From assembly GCF_003201935.1 (NCBI RefSeq), contig NZ_QJJL01000003.1, positions 434,001-498,000 on the forward strand: DNA of 64,000 bases, read 5' to 3'. The position numbers were made by a program, and so were the translations under genes. Position 1 is the first letter of the stretch. The number at the start of each line of letters is the position of its first letter. The notes below the pieces were generated by a model. It searched no databases. It was not told where the DNA came from and was given only the letters and a program-made list of their open reading frames with translations. Of this stretch, positions 1 to 8,773 are shown piece after piece. This DNA is from Loktanella sp. PT4BL (GTDB lineage: Bacteria > Pseudomonadota > Alphaproteobacteria > Rhodobacterales > Rhodobacteraceae).

Positions 1-58
1 GAGTTAACCTTTAATTAATCACAATGAATGAGGACTAAAGCTGCGCCTTCTTTGGTTA

Positions 59-1348
59 ATGGCGCTTAGCAACGGTTTTCGTGTGATGCCAGTATCGGGA
101 TTAGCAAGGTTGGCAGGCAAAGGCGCCGCAGGGTCCATGGGCCTGAGGATAGGCATCGTTGGTGTCAATTTCCTTGTCATGCTGGGCCTTGCCGCTTGGC
201 TGGGGCTTGAGGCCTTCGGCAGGCTGGCGGCACTTTGGGGCACGGGGCTTGTCGTCGGCACGCTGGTGTCTGTGGGTGGTCCTGTCATCTTGCTGCGGGT
301 GCTTACAGACGGGCGGGGGTTGCGCAGGGCAGATATTTTTCGGGTCGCTGTGCTTTATCCGGCAATGCTCGCGCTGGTCGCTTGGGGATTTGGGGCGCTG
401 ATCTGGCCAGCGCTGCCATGGCTGGCCATCATGAGTGTCGGTTTCTGCGTCAATCTGCTGGGCTGTCTTGCCAGCATCATGCGGGCGCTGGGCAGTGTGC
501 ATCTGTCAATGGCCTTGCGCGATGCGGGGCCGCAGGTGGCGCTTGGTGTCGCGGGACTTGTGCTGCCTGAAGCAGGCGTTGCAGGCATCCTTTTGCTGTG
601 TGCACTGGTGATGGCGGGTTTCGCCACGGTCGGCGTGCTTTGGGCGATCCCGCGGATGCAAGGGGCGCAAGTTCTGGCGCGGCGGTACCGGCCATATCTG
701 AGCCTGTCGCTCTGGGCGACATCGGTCACGGGCATGGTCGTGGCGCAGATTGATCTGATTGTCGGCGGTGCGGTGATTTCCGGTGAGGCTTTGGGCGTTT
801 ACGCCGTGCTGCGCCGCGTCGCCAACCTTGTGGCGCTGCCTGTCAGCGTGGCGACATGGGTCAGCGGGCCTGCGGTGTCGGCTGCAAAGGGTGCCGGTGA
901 CATGGCCGCACTTGCCCGTGCAAGCGCGCAGGGCAGCCAGATTGCGGCTTGGCCGGGGCTTGCGCTGTTTGGCATGGCGGTTCTGGCATTGCCGGTTTTA
1001 CCTTACTTGTTTGCGCAAACCGTAGGTGCGGCACCGGGGTTGGTTCTTGTCGTCCTGTTGCTCGGGGCGCTGGGGCAGGTGGTGCTGGCATCAAGCTTCA
1101 CTGTCGCAACGCTGTGTGGATTGCAGCGGTGCGCACTGGCCGCACGGCTGTTGATGACAGGGCTTTATCTGGCGTGGTTTGCGTGGTGGGGCGCTGAACT
1201 GACAGCGCTGACCAACGCGCTGGGCTATGTCGGCGCACTGTCGTTGGGCGGTTTTGCCCTGTGGTGGGCGGTCTGGCGGAAACTGGGCATTGATACATCG
1301 GCCACTGTCCTTTGGCGGGGAAAGGAGGGGCAGTGGAGAACCTCCTGA
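59..1348 (+). CDS. Polysaccharide flippase (Wzx/MATE-like)
   Basis: A 429-residue protein that is hydrophobic almost throughout, with roughly 12 predicted membrane helices. This fits the polysaccharide transporter family that flips lipid-linked oligosaccharide units across the inner membrane. There is no soluble domain. The next gene looks like a Wzy-type polymerase and four more polysaccharide genes follow with overlapping ends, which supports the role. ATG at 59 gives the longest frame, but no good Shine-Dalgarno precedes it and starts at 83 or 86 are possible. Substrate is unknown; a related drug/Na+ antiporter of the MATE superfamily is less likely in this context. Confidence 0.75.
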   Translation: MALSNGFRVMPVSGLARLAGKGAAGSMGLRIGIVGVNFLVMLGLAAWLGLEAFGRLAALWGTGLVVGTLVSVGGPVILLRVLTDGRGLRRADIFRVAVLYPAMLALVAWGFGALIWPALPWLAIMSVGFCVNLLGCLASIMRALGSVHLSMALRDAGPQVALGVAGLVLPEAGVAGILLLCALVMAGFATVGVLWAIPRMQGAQVLARRYRPYLSLSLWATSVTGMVVAQIDLIVGGAVISGEALGVYAVLRRVANLVALPVSVATWVSGPAVSAAKGAGDMAALARASAQGSQIAAWPGLALFGMAVLALPVLPYLFAQTVGAAPGLVLVVLLLGALGQVVLASSFTVATLCGLQRCALAARLLMTGLYLAWFAWWGAELTALTNALGYVGALSLGGFALWWAVWRKLGIDTSATVLWRGKEGQWRTS

Positions 1349-2667
1349 TCATCCTTTTGGCGCTGACGTGCACCATCGTCCCGTTCTGGATGGGTGAACG
1401 CTATGGGCTGGTGCCACTTGTCTCGCCGATGCATCTGCTGGCCTATTTCTGCGCCTTCGGGTTCCTGATCAAGGTCGCGGTTTACAGCGCGGACCCTGCC
1501 TTGGCCTTTTTTGACCAATACGTTGATACCGCAGGGGCAATGCCGCGCGGGGCAGTCTATCTAGCGGCCTTTGTGACACTGATGTGCCTCGGCTATCGTC
1601 TGGCGCTGCGGCGCAGTGATCCGCGACTGGCGATCCGCGAGGCACGCCTGATCGCGGGCGGTTTGGTGCGTCAGGGCTGGCTGTTTGTTGCGGCCTTTGG
1701 TGTGGCGGGTTTGACCTTTGCGCTGATCCTGCATGCCCGTGGGCTGTCGCTCTTTTCCGCTGATCTTCTGACCGCGTTCAATCAGGACAAGCAGATCAAT
1801 GTGAACCGTGAGGGCGTGGGCGCGACGCTTGCAGGGATCAAGATGCTGTTTGTCGTGCCCAAATGCGCCTTTGTGATGCTTCTGGCGCAGGGGCTGGCGC
1901 TGCGTGCGCCGTGGCTGTTGCTGCAAGCGGGTGTTCTGGCGGTCTTGCTGATGATGATTGCGCTGGTCTCGGGGGACCGGTTCGAGCTGGTCGAATTGCT
2001 GGTTTTCGCCTGTGCCACCTACCTGATTGTTGGAGGGGCAATAGGCCTGCGGTCCATGCTTTGGATGATGGCGGGGGCGGCGGGCGTGTTTGCCATGGCC
2101 GCCTATATGACCGCCCTGCGCGGGGTTGATGCGGGCCTGTGGGAACAGATCGTCAGATCGACCTATTTTCTGGATATCAATGCCGCCGTCATGGTCACCG
2201 ATCAGGTCAGGCCGGATACCTATTTGCTGGGCGAAAGCTATGGCTGGTGGACCTTCGGCTGGCTGCCCCGTGCGCTTTGGCTGGACAAGCCTGCGATTGA
2301 TCTGGGTGTGTTTTTCAAACGCGATGTGATGGGTGTTGCGACGGGCGGAGCATTCAATGTGACCGGTCCCGGCGAGGCGTTCATGAATTTCGGCTGGGCG
2401 GGGGGCTTAGTCGGGTTTGTGCTGGGCTGGCTGTACCGGCGCGCAGAGGTGGTCTTGCTTGCACCGCGTCACTGCCTGCGCTTTGGGTCGTTCTATCTTT
2501 ATCCCTTGCTGCTTTACCCTTTCGTACAGGCCACGCTGCATTCATCATTCAGCGGCTTTATCGTCGCTGCGGTCGTACAGGCCGTGCTGATCATGGCCAT
2601 GATTGTGGTCTTTGTGCCGCGTTTGCGCGCGCGCCCTGTCAGGTACGCGGGGGTGGCGCATGTTTAG
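1333..2667 (+). CDS. O-antigen/exopolysaccharide polymerase (Wzy-like)
   Basis: A 444-residue multi-spanning membrane protein with about 10-12 hydrophobic segments and a large periplasmic-type loop in the C-terminal half (around residues 250-340). That topology fits Wzy polymerases, which join repeat units in the periplasm. Sequence identity in this family is low, so the call rests on topology and neighbours. GTG at 1333 is preferred because AAAGGAGG lies 5-12 bases upstream; a TTG at 1312 would ignore that site. It overlaps the flippase by 16 bases. Confidence 0.65.
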   Translation: MENLLIILLALTCTIVPFWMGERYGLVPLVSPMHLLAYFCAFGFLIKVAVYSADPALAFFDQYVDTAGAMPRGAVYLAAFVTLMCLGYRLALRRSDPRLAIREARLIAGGLVRQGWLFVAAFGVAGLTFALILHARGLSLFSADLLTAFNQDKQINVNREGVGATLAGIKMLFVVPKCAFVMLLAQGLALRAPWLLLQAGVLAVLLMMIALVSGDRFELVELLVFACATYLIVGGAIGLRSMLWMMAGAAGVFAMAAYMTALRGVDAGLWEQIVRSTYFLDINAAVMVTDQVRPDTYLLGESYGWWTFGWLPRALWLDKPAIDLGVFFKRDVMGVATGGAFNVTGPGEAFMNFGWAGGLVGFVLGWLYRRAEVVLLAPRHCLRFGSFYLYPLLLYPFVQATLHSSFSGFIVAAVVQAVLIMAMIVVFVPRLRARPVRYAGVAHV

Positions 2668-3229
2668 GGTGCTGTTCTGGGTCTTGCGCGTCGCGGCCGC
2701 TTTGATGCGCCGCGCGGGCGCTATGCTGGCGACACGGCTGCACCGTGCCAGCCTTGCGAAAACCGGTGCCGGCACGCGGTTTCAGGCGGGGGTCCGGTTC
2801 GACAGCCCCGCGCAGGTTGAGCTGGGTGCGGCGTGCTATTTCTGGCGCGGTGTCGGCGTGTCGGGCAGGGGGGCGGATGCCAGCCTGCGGGTCGGGGACC
2901 GCGTAGAGGTCAACCAGTTTGCCCATCTGGACATGGAGGGCGGGCTGACCATCCACGACGACGTGCTGGTGTCCGAGCACGCACTGATTTTCACCCATGA
3001 TCACGGGCTTGATCCCCATAGTCTGGCCCGCCCTGCACCCAAGGTCATCGGTGCGCGTGTCTGGATCGGCGCGCGCGCGGTGATCCTGCCGTCCTGTGCG
3101 CAGATCGGGGCGGATGCGGTCATCGGTGCCGGCGCGATTGTCACCCGGAACGTGCCAGCCGGGGCCGTCGTGGCAGGTAATCCGGCGCGCATCATCGGCC
3201 AGCGCAGCACCAAGGAGGTTGCCGCATGA
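2660..3229 (+). CDS. Hexapeptide-repeat acyltransferase (WbbJ/WcaF-like)
   Basis: A 189-residue left-handed beta-helix acyltransferase, typically an O-acetyltransferase acting on sugars of a surface polysaccharide with acetyl-CoA as donor. The C-terminal half shows imperfect hexapeptide repeats (V/I-G-A patterns such as VIGAGAIV) and ends in the family hallmark GAVVAGNPARIIG. A histidine-rich stretch, THDHGLDPHS, near residue 112 is in the usual active-site area. ATG at 2660 overlaps the polymerase stop; the frame could extend to 2603, but that part is inside the polymerase and lacks homology-like features. Confidence 0.8.
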   Translation: MFRVLFWVLRVAAALMRRAGAMLATRLHRASLAKTGAGTRFQAGVRFDSPAQVELGAACYFWRGVGVSGRGADASLRVGDRVEVNQFAHLDMEGGLTIHDDVLVSEHALIFTHDHGLDPHSLARPAPKVIGARVWIGARAVILPSCAQIGADAVIGAGAIVTRNVPAGAVVAGNPARIIGQRSTKEVAA

Positions 3230-4362
3230 AGATTTTGCACATTGTTCCCGCGTTCTATCCTGCGACCTATTGGGGCGGACCGATCTGGTCCACCAAGGCG
3301 ATTTGTGACGGGGTTTCCGCCTTGGATGGGGTCCAATTGCGGGTCCTGACGGCTGATGCGGCAGGCCCTGCCATTGCGGATCGTGTGGTGCCGGTGTCGC
3401 TGGACTATCCTGTACATTATGCGCGGCGCATCGTGGGACATTGTATCGCGCCGGGGCTCTTGGCGCGGATGCCTGCAGCGATCCACTGGGCGGATGTCGT
3501 GCATGTGACAGGCACCTACAACATGCCGACTTTGCCAGCCTTTGTGCTGGCCCGCGCAATGGGCAAGCCTGTGGTCTGGTCGCCCCGTGGCGGATTGCAG
3601 GCCACTGCGGATTGGCCAGACGCGCCAAAGCGGCGCATCAAACACGTGTTCGAGTATCTTGCCAATCTGTTGCGCCCCAAGGGGGCTGTCCTGCATGTCA
3701 CTTCGGCGCAGGAAGCATCGCGCGGCACGGTCCGATTGGGGCAGATTGCCCGCGCCATTATTCCCAATGCGGTGGATGTCCCTGCGGAATTGCCGCCCCG
3801 CCGCCCGAGTGACGGGCAGTGCCGCTTGCTCTTTCTCAGCCGTCTGCACCCCAAGAAGGGCGTTGAGGCGCTTTTCGTGGCGATGACGCGCCTGCCAGCG
3901 CATTTCACGCTGGATATCTACGGGGCAGGGGATGCCGAATATGTGCGTATGCTACAGATGCGCGCGAACCTGTCGGCTGGCCGTATCCGGCTGCATGGCC
4001 ATGTGGAGGGGGCGGCCAAGGCGGCGGCCTTTGCGCAGGCCGATCTTTTCGTGCTGCCGTCACATTCGGAAAACTTCGGGATCGTCGTAGCCGAGGCGCT
4101 GGCCCATGGTGTGCCGGTTCTGACGACCCAGAACACGCCCTGGCAAGATCTTGCGCGGCAGGGCTGCGGCCGTTGCATTGACTTGCCGCGCAGCAATCTG
4201 GCGGCAGAGATATTGACCCTGTCAACGCAGGACCTGGTGCAGATGGGCGCAGGGGGTCGCGCATGGATGCGCCGTGATTTTTCGACGGCGGCGATGGTGG
4301 ACGCTTTTGCCGATCTTTATCGCGGGCTGGCGCAGGACGCCTTTGACGGGGTGATGGCATGA
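3226..4362 (+). CDS. Glycosyltransferase family 4
   Basis: A 378-residue GT-B fold glycosyltransferase, likely cytoplasmic or membrane-associated, transferring a sugar from a nucleotide donor to the growing lipid-linked repeat unit. The C-terminal Rossmann half begins near residue 200 with FLSRLHPKKG. It carries the GT4 nucleotide-binding signature around residues 275-295 (LPSHSENFGIVVAEAL, the E-x7-E motif). The start overlaps the acetyltransferase stop as ATGA, indicating translational coupling. Donor and acceptor cannot be told from sequence. Confidence 0.85.
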   Translation: MKILHIVPAFYPATYWGGPIWSTKAICDGVSALDGVQLRVLTADAAGPAIADRVVPVSLDYPVHYARRIVGHCIAPGLLARMPAAIHWADVVHVTGTYNMPTLPAFVLARAMGKPVVWSPRGGLQATADWPDAPKRRIKHVFEYLANLLRPKGAVLHVTSAQEASRGTVRLGQIARAIIPNAVDVPAELPPRRPSDGQCRLLFLSRLHPKKGVEALFVAMTRLPAHFTLDIYGAGDAEYVRMLQMRANLSAGRIRLHGHVEGAAKAAAFAQADLFVLPSHSENFGIVVAEALAHGVPVLTTQNTPWQDLARQGCGRCIDLPRSNLAAEILTLSTQDLVQMGAGGRAWMRRDFSTAAMVDAFADLYRGLAQDAFDGVMA

Positions 4363-5279
4363 CACAGCTGACAGTGATCATCCTGACCTGCAACGAGGCG
4401 ATGCATATCGCCCGCGCAATCCTTTCGGTCCGTGATGTGGCGGACCGCATCTTGGTGGTCGATAGCGGCTCGACCGACGGCACTGTGCAGATCGCTGCAC
4501 GTCACGGTGCCAAGGTGCTGCGGCATGGTTGGGTCAATCACGCGGTCCAATTCAACTGGGCACTGGACCAGATCACGGACACCCCTGGCTGGGTGCTGCG
4601 ACTGGATGCAGACGAGGTCATGACCCAGACCCTTGCCGATGAGATCAGGGCGGGCCTGCCGGAAGATGTGGACGGGTATTACATCGGGCGCGGGATCAAA
4701 TTCATGGGCCAGCTTGTGAGGCATGGCGGCATTTGCCGGACGCCGACGCTGCGCCTGTTCCGCAACGGGCGCGGGCGGTGCGAGGCGCTGTGGATGGATG
4801 AACATATCGTGGTCTCCGGTCCGACCGGTCATTTGCGCGGTCAGGTGATTGATGACAACCGCCATCCGCTGGATTGGTGGGTGCAGAAACACAACGGCTA
4901 TGCCAGTCGCGAGGTTGTGGATGTTCTGAACGCGGAGTTCGGGTTTCTGCCCTGTGCCGGGGTCCTGCCCGGGCATGGCCGCGCAGCCGCCAAGCGCTGG
5001 GTGAAACGGCACATTTACGCCCGTTTGCCTGCGGGTCTGCGGGCGGGGGGTTATTTCTTTTACCGCTACGTCCTGCGGTTGGGGTTTCTCGATGGCAGGC
5101 GGGCGCGGTCCTTTCATGTGTTGCAGGGGTTCTGGTACCGCTATCTGGTCGACGCCAAGCTGGGCGAGGTGCGCCGCTATATGGCGGCCAACGGTGCATC
5201 ACCGGTCACGGCGATCAAGGATGTTCTGGGCATCGACGTCATCGTGACCATGCCCGCACAGAAGGTGTTGGTCGCATGA
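4359..5279 (+). CDS. Glycosyltransferase family 2 (WaaE/KdtX-like)
   Basis: A 306-residue GT-A protein. The N-terminus has the GT2 pattern LTVIILTCNEA, then VVDSGSTDGT near residues 31-40 and a metal-binding LDADE near residue 82. The arrangement resembles the WaaE/KdtX subgroup of lipopolysaccharide-core glycosyltransferases. The C-terminal 90 residues are basic and aromatic, consistent with membrane association. It overlaps the previous gene by 4 bases (ATGA), part of the same polysaccharide operon. Confidence 0.82.
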   Translation: MTQLTVIILTCNEAMHIARAILSVRDVADRILVVDSGSTDGTVQIAARHGAKVLRHGWVNHAVQFNWALDQITDTPGWVLRLDADEVMTQTLADEIRAGLPEDVDGYYIGRGIKFMGQLVRHGGICRTPTLRLFRNGRGRCEALWMDEHIVVSGPTGHLRGQVIDDNRHPLDWWVQKHNGYASREVVDVLNAEFGFLPCAGVLPGHGRAAAKRWVKRHIYARLPAGLRAGGYFFYRYVLRLGFLDGRRARSFHVLQGFWYRYLVDAKLGEVRRYMAANGASPVTAIKDVLGIDVIVTMPAQKVLVA

Positions 5280-6031
5280 AGATTTCCGTTGTGACCGCCG
5301 TGATGAACGGCTGCGCGACCCTGCCTGCGATGCTGGAAAGCCTTTCGGCCCAAGGCCATCTGGATGTGGAACATATCGTGCAGGATGGTGGGTCGACCGA
5401 CGGGACGCTTGCCTATTTGCAGGCGCATGGACACCGCAACATGGTGCTGGAATCCTGCCCTGACACCGGCATTTATGATGCGATCAATCATGGCATCCAG
5501 CGCACGACGGGCGATGTGATCGGGCTCTTGCATGCGGATGACCTTTTGGTCGATGCGGATGTGCTGACATGGGTCGCCGAGGCTTTGTCCAATCCTGCGA
5601 TTGATGGCGTCTACGGGGACCTGCAATATGTCGCGCGAAATGATCCCAACCGTGTCATCCGCTATTGGAAGGCGGGGGCCTATTCGGCGGCCTTGTTGCG
5701 GCGGGGGTGGATGCCGCCGCATCCGACGCTTTATCTGAAGCGCGAGGTTTTTATCCGCGCAGGGCTCTATGATACGAGCTTTCGCATCGCGGGGGACTAC
5801 GACGGGATGTTGCGGTTCCTGACCCAGGGACAGGTGCGGCTGGCCTATATTCCAAAGGTGATGGTGCGCATGAAAATAGGCGGTGCGAGCAATAAATCCT
5901 TCGCCCATATGATCCGTAAAAGCCGTGAGGACTACCGCGCGATCCGCCGTCACGGGGTGGGCGGGATCAGGACGCTGGTCGCAAAGAACCTGTCAAAGCT
6001 GCCGCAGTTCATCGGGCGGGGTCAGGTGTAG
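5276..6031 (+). CDS. Glycosyltransferase family 2 (WcaA/WcaE-like)
   Basis: A 251-residue GT2 enzyme with KISVVTAVMNG at the N-terminus, QDGGSTDGT near residue 40 and SCPDTGIYDAINHGI followed by LLHADD at about residues 60-85, a pattern seen in colanic-acid type GT2 proteins. ATG at 5276 overlaps the preceding stop (ATGA); the frame is open further upstream, but only as a shadow of that gene. It is the last gene of the polysaccharide operon and ends 10 bases inside the convergent CdsA-like gene. Confidence 0.82.
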   Translation: MKISVVTAVMNGCATLPAMLESLSAQGHLDVEHIVQDGGSTDGTLAYLQAHGHRNMVLESCPDTGIYDAINHGIQRTTGDVIGLLHADDLLVDADVLTWVAEALSNPAIDGVYGDLQYVARNDPNRVIRYWKAGAYSAALLRRGWMPPHPTLYLKREVFIRAGLYDTSFRIAGDYDGMLRFLTQGQVRLAYIPKVMVRMKIGGASNKSFAHMIRKSREDYRAIRRHGVGGIRTLVAKNLSKLPQFIGRGQV

Positions 6032-6963
6032 AAATATTTGGTCAGCTGATAGAAGATCGGTGCGGCAAAGATCACGCTGTCGAGCTGGTCGACAAAACCG
6101 CCTTGGCCCGGGATCAGGTGCGACCAGTCCTTGACGCCACGGTCGCGCTTGATTGCGGCGACCACGAGGTTGCCGAACATGCCGACAAGTGACGCAATGC
6201 CCGCCATAAGTGCTGCGCCCCAAAAGCCGAAGGGTGTGATCCAGCTGAGCATGGCGCCGATGACCATGGCACTCAGCACACCGCAGACCAGCCCTTCCCA
6301 CGTCTTGGGTGACAGGCCGGGGGCGATTTTGGTGCGGCCGATCCGGCGGCCAAAGAAGAAATCCAAGAGGTCTCCCAATTGCACGACCATCACGAGGAAG
6401 GCGATCAGCAGGACAGAGCGTTCGCCATAGCCTGCAATGTCGAGTGACATCAGAGCGGGCACGTGGCTCACACAAAAGACCGCGATCATCAGCGCCCATT
6501 GGGTTTCCGCGACCCGCACAAGAAAGCGTTGCGGATTGCCCCGCAGGGCCGAGATCATGGGCAGGAAAAGAAAGGCGTAGACGGGGATGAAGACGGTATA
6601 AAGGCCGGTCCAGCCGAAGCCGACAAAGACATATTGCAGGGGCAGAACCGCAAAGAAGGCCAGCGCCAGCGACAGATGGTCGGCCTGTGTCTTGGTGGTC
6701 AGCGTCAGAAATTCCCGCAGGGCTGCGAAAGAGGCGAAAGCAAACAGCGTCATGATCCCCGGTTTGCCCAGCAAGAGCGCCAAACCAATGAATGTGACCA
6801 TGCCCCACCAGCTTTGGACGCGGGTCATATAGGTATCGAGCATCGGGTTGGGATCATGGACGGGCTGGCGCGCGCGCAGGATTTCACCCAGCACAGTCAG
6901 GGCAATCAGGATGCCGAAACTGCCAAAGGCCAAGAGCAGGATATCCGCTGTTGTGCTGGTCAT
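6022..6963 (-). CDS. Phosphatidate cytidylyltransferase-family protein (CdsA-like)
   Basis: A 313-residue integral membrane protein with about 8 helices. Near the C-terminus it has IKRDRGVKDWSHLIPGQGG followed by a D-x3-D pair, the CDP-diglyceride synthetase signature, which supports synthesis of CDP-diacylglycerol from CTP and phosphatidate. It is coupled (ATGA overlap) to an upstream PlsC-like acyltransferase gene, so the pair could supply successive steps of phospholipid synthesis. The context away from frr/uppS suggests it may be a paralogue (YnbB-like) rather than the housekeeping CdsA. Confidence 0.8.
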   Translation of the reverse strand: MTSTTADILLLAFGSFGILIALTVLGEILRARQPVHDPNPMLDTYMTRVQSWWGMVTFIGLALLLGKPGIMTLFAFASFAALREFLTLTTKTQADHLSLALAFFAVLPLQYVFVGFGWTGLYTVFIPVYAFLFLPMISALRGNPQRFLVRVAETQWALMIAVFCVSHVPALMSLDIAGYGERSVLLIAFLVMVVQLGDLLDFFFGRRIGRTKIAPGLSPKTWEGLVCGVLSAMVIGAMLSWITPFGFWGAALMAGIASLVGMFGNLVVAAIKRDRGVKDWSHLIPGQGGFVDQLDSVIFAAPIFYQLTKYFYT

Positions 6964-7601
6964 TGGCGGGCCTCGGGGCGTTGGGCCAAAAGCGCCTCGG
7001 AGGCACGTTTGAGGAAATCATCCTTGCTTTCGCCTTCGCGTACATGGATCGGTTCGCCGAAGGTGACTGTGCAGATCAGGGGCAGGGGGATGACTTCGCC
7101 TTTGGGCATGATTTCGGTCAGGTTGGCGACCCAGGTGGGCACCAGATCGACATCGGGCCGCGCGACGCCCATGTTGTAAAGCCCCGCCTTGAAGGGCAGC
7201 AACGGGTCCTCGGTCATGTTGCGGTTGCCTTCGGGAAAGATGATCAGGGATGATCCTTCGTCAAGCGCTGCGATGATCTTGTCCATCGGTTTGTCCTGTA
7301 CCTCGGGGCGGCGATCCACGAGGACACAGTTGAAAACCTCTGGCCCGACAAAAGCGCGCAGTTTGTTTTTCAGCCAGTAATCGGCGGCGGCCACTGGGCG
7401 CACTGTGCGGCGCAATGCGGGCGGCAGGACCGACCAGATCATCGGCATGTCGGCGTTGCTGGTGTGGTTGGCGAAATAGACGCGCTGGCGGGGCACGGGT
7501 TCGATGCCCTTCCACTCGGCCCGCACGGCAGTGATCGCACGGGCAAAGATGCGAATGGACTGTCCAACGATACGTGCTGCGAACTGGCGTAAGAATTTCA
7601 T
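6960..7601 (-). CDS. Lysophospholipid acyltransferase (PlsC-like)
   Basis: A 213-residue membrane-associated acyltransferase expected to acylate a lysophospholipid such as 1-acyl-glycerol-3-phosphate. The catalytic NHxxxxD block is visible as NHTSNAD (residues 45-51), and the second signature FPEGNRN lies near residue 120. The N-terminus is amphipathic and basic. It is the upstream partner of the CdsA-like gene with a 4-base overlap. Ornithine-lipid or other lyso-lipid substrates remain possible. Confidence 0.82.
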   Translation of the reverse strand: MKFLRQFAARIVGQSIRIFARAITAVRAEWKGIEPVPRQRVYFANHTSNADMPMIWSVLPPALRRTVRPVAAADYWLKNKLRAFVGPEVFNCVLVDRRPEVQDKPMDKIIAALDEGSSLIIFPEGNRNMTEDPLLPFKAGLYNMGVARPDVDLVPTWVANLTEIMPKGEVIPLPLICTVTFGEPIHVREGESKDDFLKRASEALLAQRPEARQ

Positions 7602-7644
7602 GGATTTGACTTTGGCGCAGGGCTTAGGTTTTGAAAAGAGGAAA

Positions 7645-7671
7645 GCCCTGTCCCCACAGAAGGGACAGGGC
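7645..7671 (-). terminator. Intrinsic terminator after the YiaA/B-like gene
   Basis: A 10-base-pair GC-rich hairpin (GCCCTGTCCC pairing with GGGACAGGGC, 7-base loop) lies just downstream of the gene ending at 7680. On the minus strand it is followed by the T-rich CTTTCCTCTTTTC. This separates the TetR/PspA unit from the phospholipid genes. Confidence 0.75.
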
Positions 7672-7679
7672 GGCAGTGA

Positions 7680-7958
7680 TCAGCGGCTTTCGCTCACGTA
7701 GTCTTCCAGCAGTTTTTCGTTGCGGGCGTCTTCGATGCGCTGGATCCGGTCTTCGGCCATGCGTTCGTCGAAGCGGTATTTGACAAAGTTCACCAGCGAG
7801 AGTGTCAGCATCATGACCGAGATGGCCCAGAAACCTTTGGTCGAGAGCGGCACATCGGTTGAAAGCCACAGCGAGATGCCCAGCATGCCGTAGGCGATCA
7901 CCACGCCCAGCAGGTTGACTGTCATGATCAGGCCGTTGTCCGAGTTGTTCTTAAGCAT
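7680..7958 (-). CDS. Small membrane protein, YiaA/YiaB two-helix type
   Basis: A 92-residue protein with two hydrophobic segments (about residues 10-30 and 41-60) separated by a short loop, LSTKGFW, followed by a charged C-terminal tail. The pattern, including LSTKGF between the helices and basic residues after helix 2, resembles the YiaA/YiaB two-helix family of unknown function. AAGGA sits 8 bases before the ATG. It lies 35 bases downstream of the PspA-like gene and probably shares its TetR-controlled transcript, suggesting a membrane-stress role. Confidence 0.65.
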   Translation of the reverse strand: MLKNNSDNGLIMTVNLLGVVIAYGMLGISLWLSTDVPLSTKGFWAISVMMLTLSLVNFVKYRFDERMAEDRIQRIEDARNEKLLEDYVSESR

Positions 7959-7993
7959 TTGTCTGTCCTTTTTTGTGAATTGAGGGGTTTGGT

Positions 7994-8674
7994 TTACTTC
8001 TTGGATGACTTGAGGCGCGCGAGCACATCATCGGCTGTGGCGCGTGTGGCGCTGCCGAAACCTGCGTCGGCCATGCGGTCGGTGAGGTTGCCGCCTTCAA
8101 GATCGCGGTTGATGTCGGCAAGGATTTCGCTCCGTTCGAACGGGTCGTCGCGGCCCAGGACGCGGGCGATCAGTTCTTCGGCCTCTTCCACGCTGCCATT
8201 CTGAACGCCTGTTTTTGTCATCTGCATCTGGATGTTCTGCTCGCGACGGACCGCGCGGGCCTGAATGGCCCCTTGCTTGAGGTCAATGATCCGGCGGTGC
8301 CCGCTTTCGATCGAGGTGCGCAGGCGGACAACCTTTTGATCCAGACGATCAAGGGTTTCGCTGCGGACGGCCAATTCGTTTTCCATATTGGCAATCGCGC
8401 GGGCCGCCTCTGTGGCCAGATCTTCGCGGTCGTTGTCCAATGCTTCCCTGGCGCGTTTGGTCAGGTCATTGATGCGGTTTTTCAGGCCGGCGTGTTGCTT
8501 TTCCTCGGAGCGCTGGCGCTGGATCAGGCTGGCAAGCGTGGCTTTGGCTGCGCGCAGACTGGCTTCGCTTTCGCGGATTTTTTGGTCGATCAGCTCGATC
8601 GCAAAGGCATCACGGACGCGATCTTCGGCGCGGGCGTTCTGGCCGTTGATGAGTGTGGCAAGTGTCTTGAACAT
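7994..8674 (-). CDS. PspA/IM30 family protein
   Basis: A 226-residue, highly charged, almost wholly alpha-helical coiled-coil protein of the PspA/IM30 (ESCRT-III-like) family, which binds the inner-membrane surface and protects against proton leakage. The N-terminal amphipathic stretch, the family-like DRVRDAFAIELIDQKIRESE and long heptad-type segments with Lys/Arg/Glu are visible. Length matches E. coli PspA (222). GGAGA precedes the ATG. No PspF or PspB/C neighbour is seen; control is more likely by the upstream TetR protein through the palindrome at 8701-8713. Confidence 0.82.
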   Translation of the reverse strand: MFKTLATLINGQNARAEDRVRDAFAIELIDQKIRESEASLRAAKATLASLIQRQRSEEKQHAGLKNRINDLTKRAREALDNDREDLATEAARAIANMENELAVRSETLDRLDQKVVRLRTSIESGHRRIIDLKQGAIQARAVRREQNIQMQMTKTGVQNGSVEEAEELIARVLGRDDPFERSEILADINRDLEGGNLTDRMADAGFGSATRATADDVLARLKSSKK

Positions 8675-8700
8675 CTGTCTCTCCGTTTCGTTTCAGTGCG

Positions 8701-8713
8701 TGAACACTGTTCA
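8701..8713. promoter_or_regulatory. TetR operator copy 1
   Basis: Perfect inverted repeat TGAAC-ACT-GTTCA, 27 bases upstream of the PspA-like start codon. The same arms occur at 8759-8771 and 9389-9401, all flanking the adjacent tetR gene, so this is a predicted repressor site for the pspA-like transcript. Confidence 0.75.
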
Positions 8714-8758
8714 TAAAGCAGAGATAGTGAGTCGGTCCTGTGGTTGCAAGATAAAAAA

Positions 8759-8771
8759 TGAACATCGTTCA
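8759..8771. promoter_or_regulatory. TetR operator copy 2
   Basis: Perfect inverted repeat TGAAC-ATC-GTTCA, ending 2 bases beyond the tetR stop codon and centred 58 bases from copy 1. Two copies in the intergenic region suggest cooperative binding over the pspA-like promoter. Confidence 0.72.
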
Positions 8772-8773
8772 AA

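Noticed and set aside
3001..3903. A 300-codon minus-strand frame opposite the acetyltransferase and GT4 genes
   Set aside because: It is a GC-rich antisense shadow; both plus-strand genes have clear motifs and overlapping starts.
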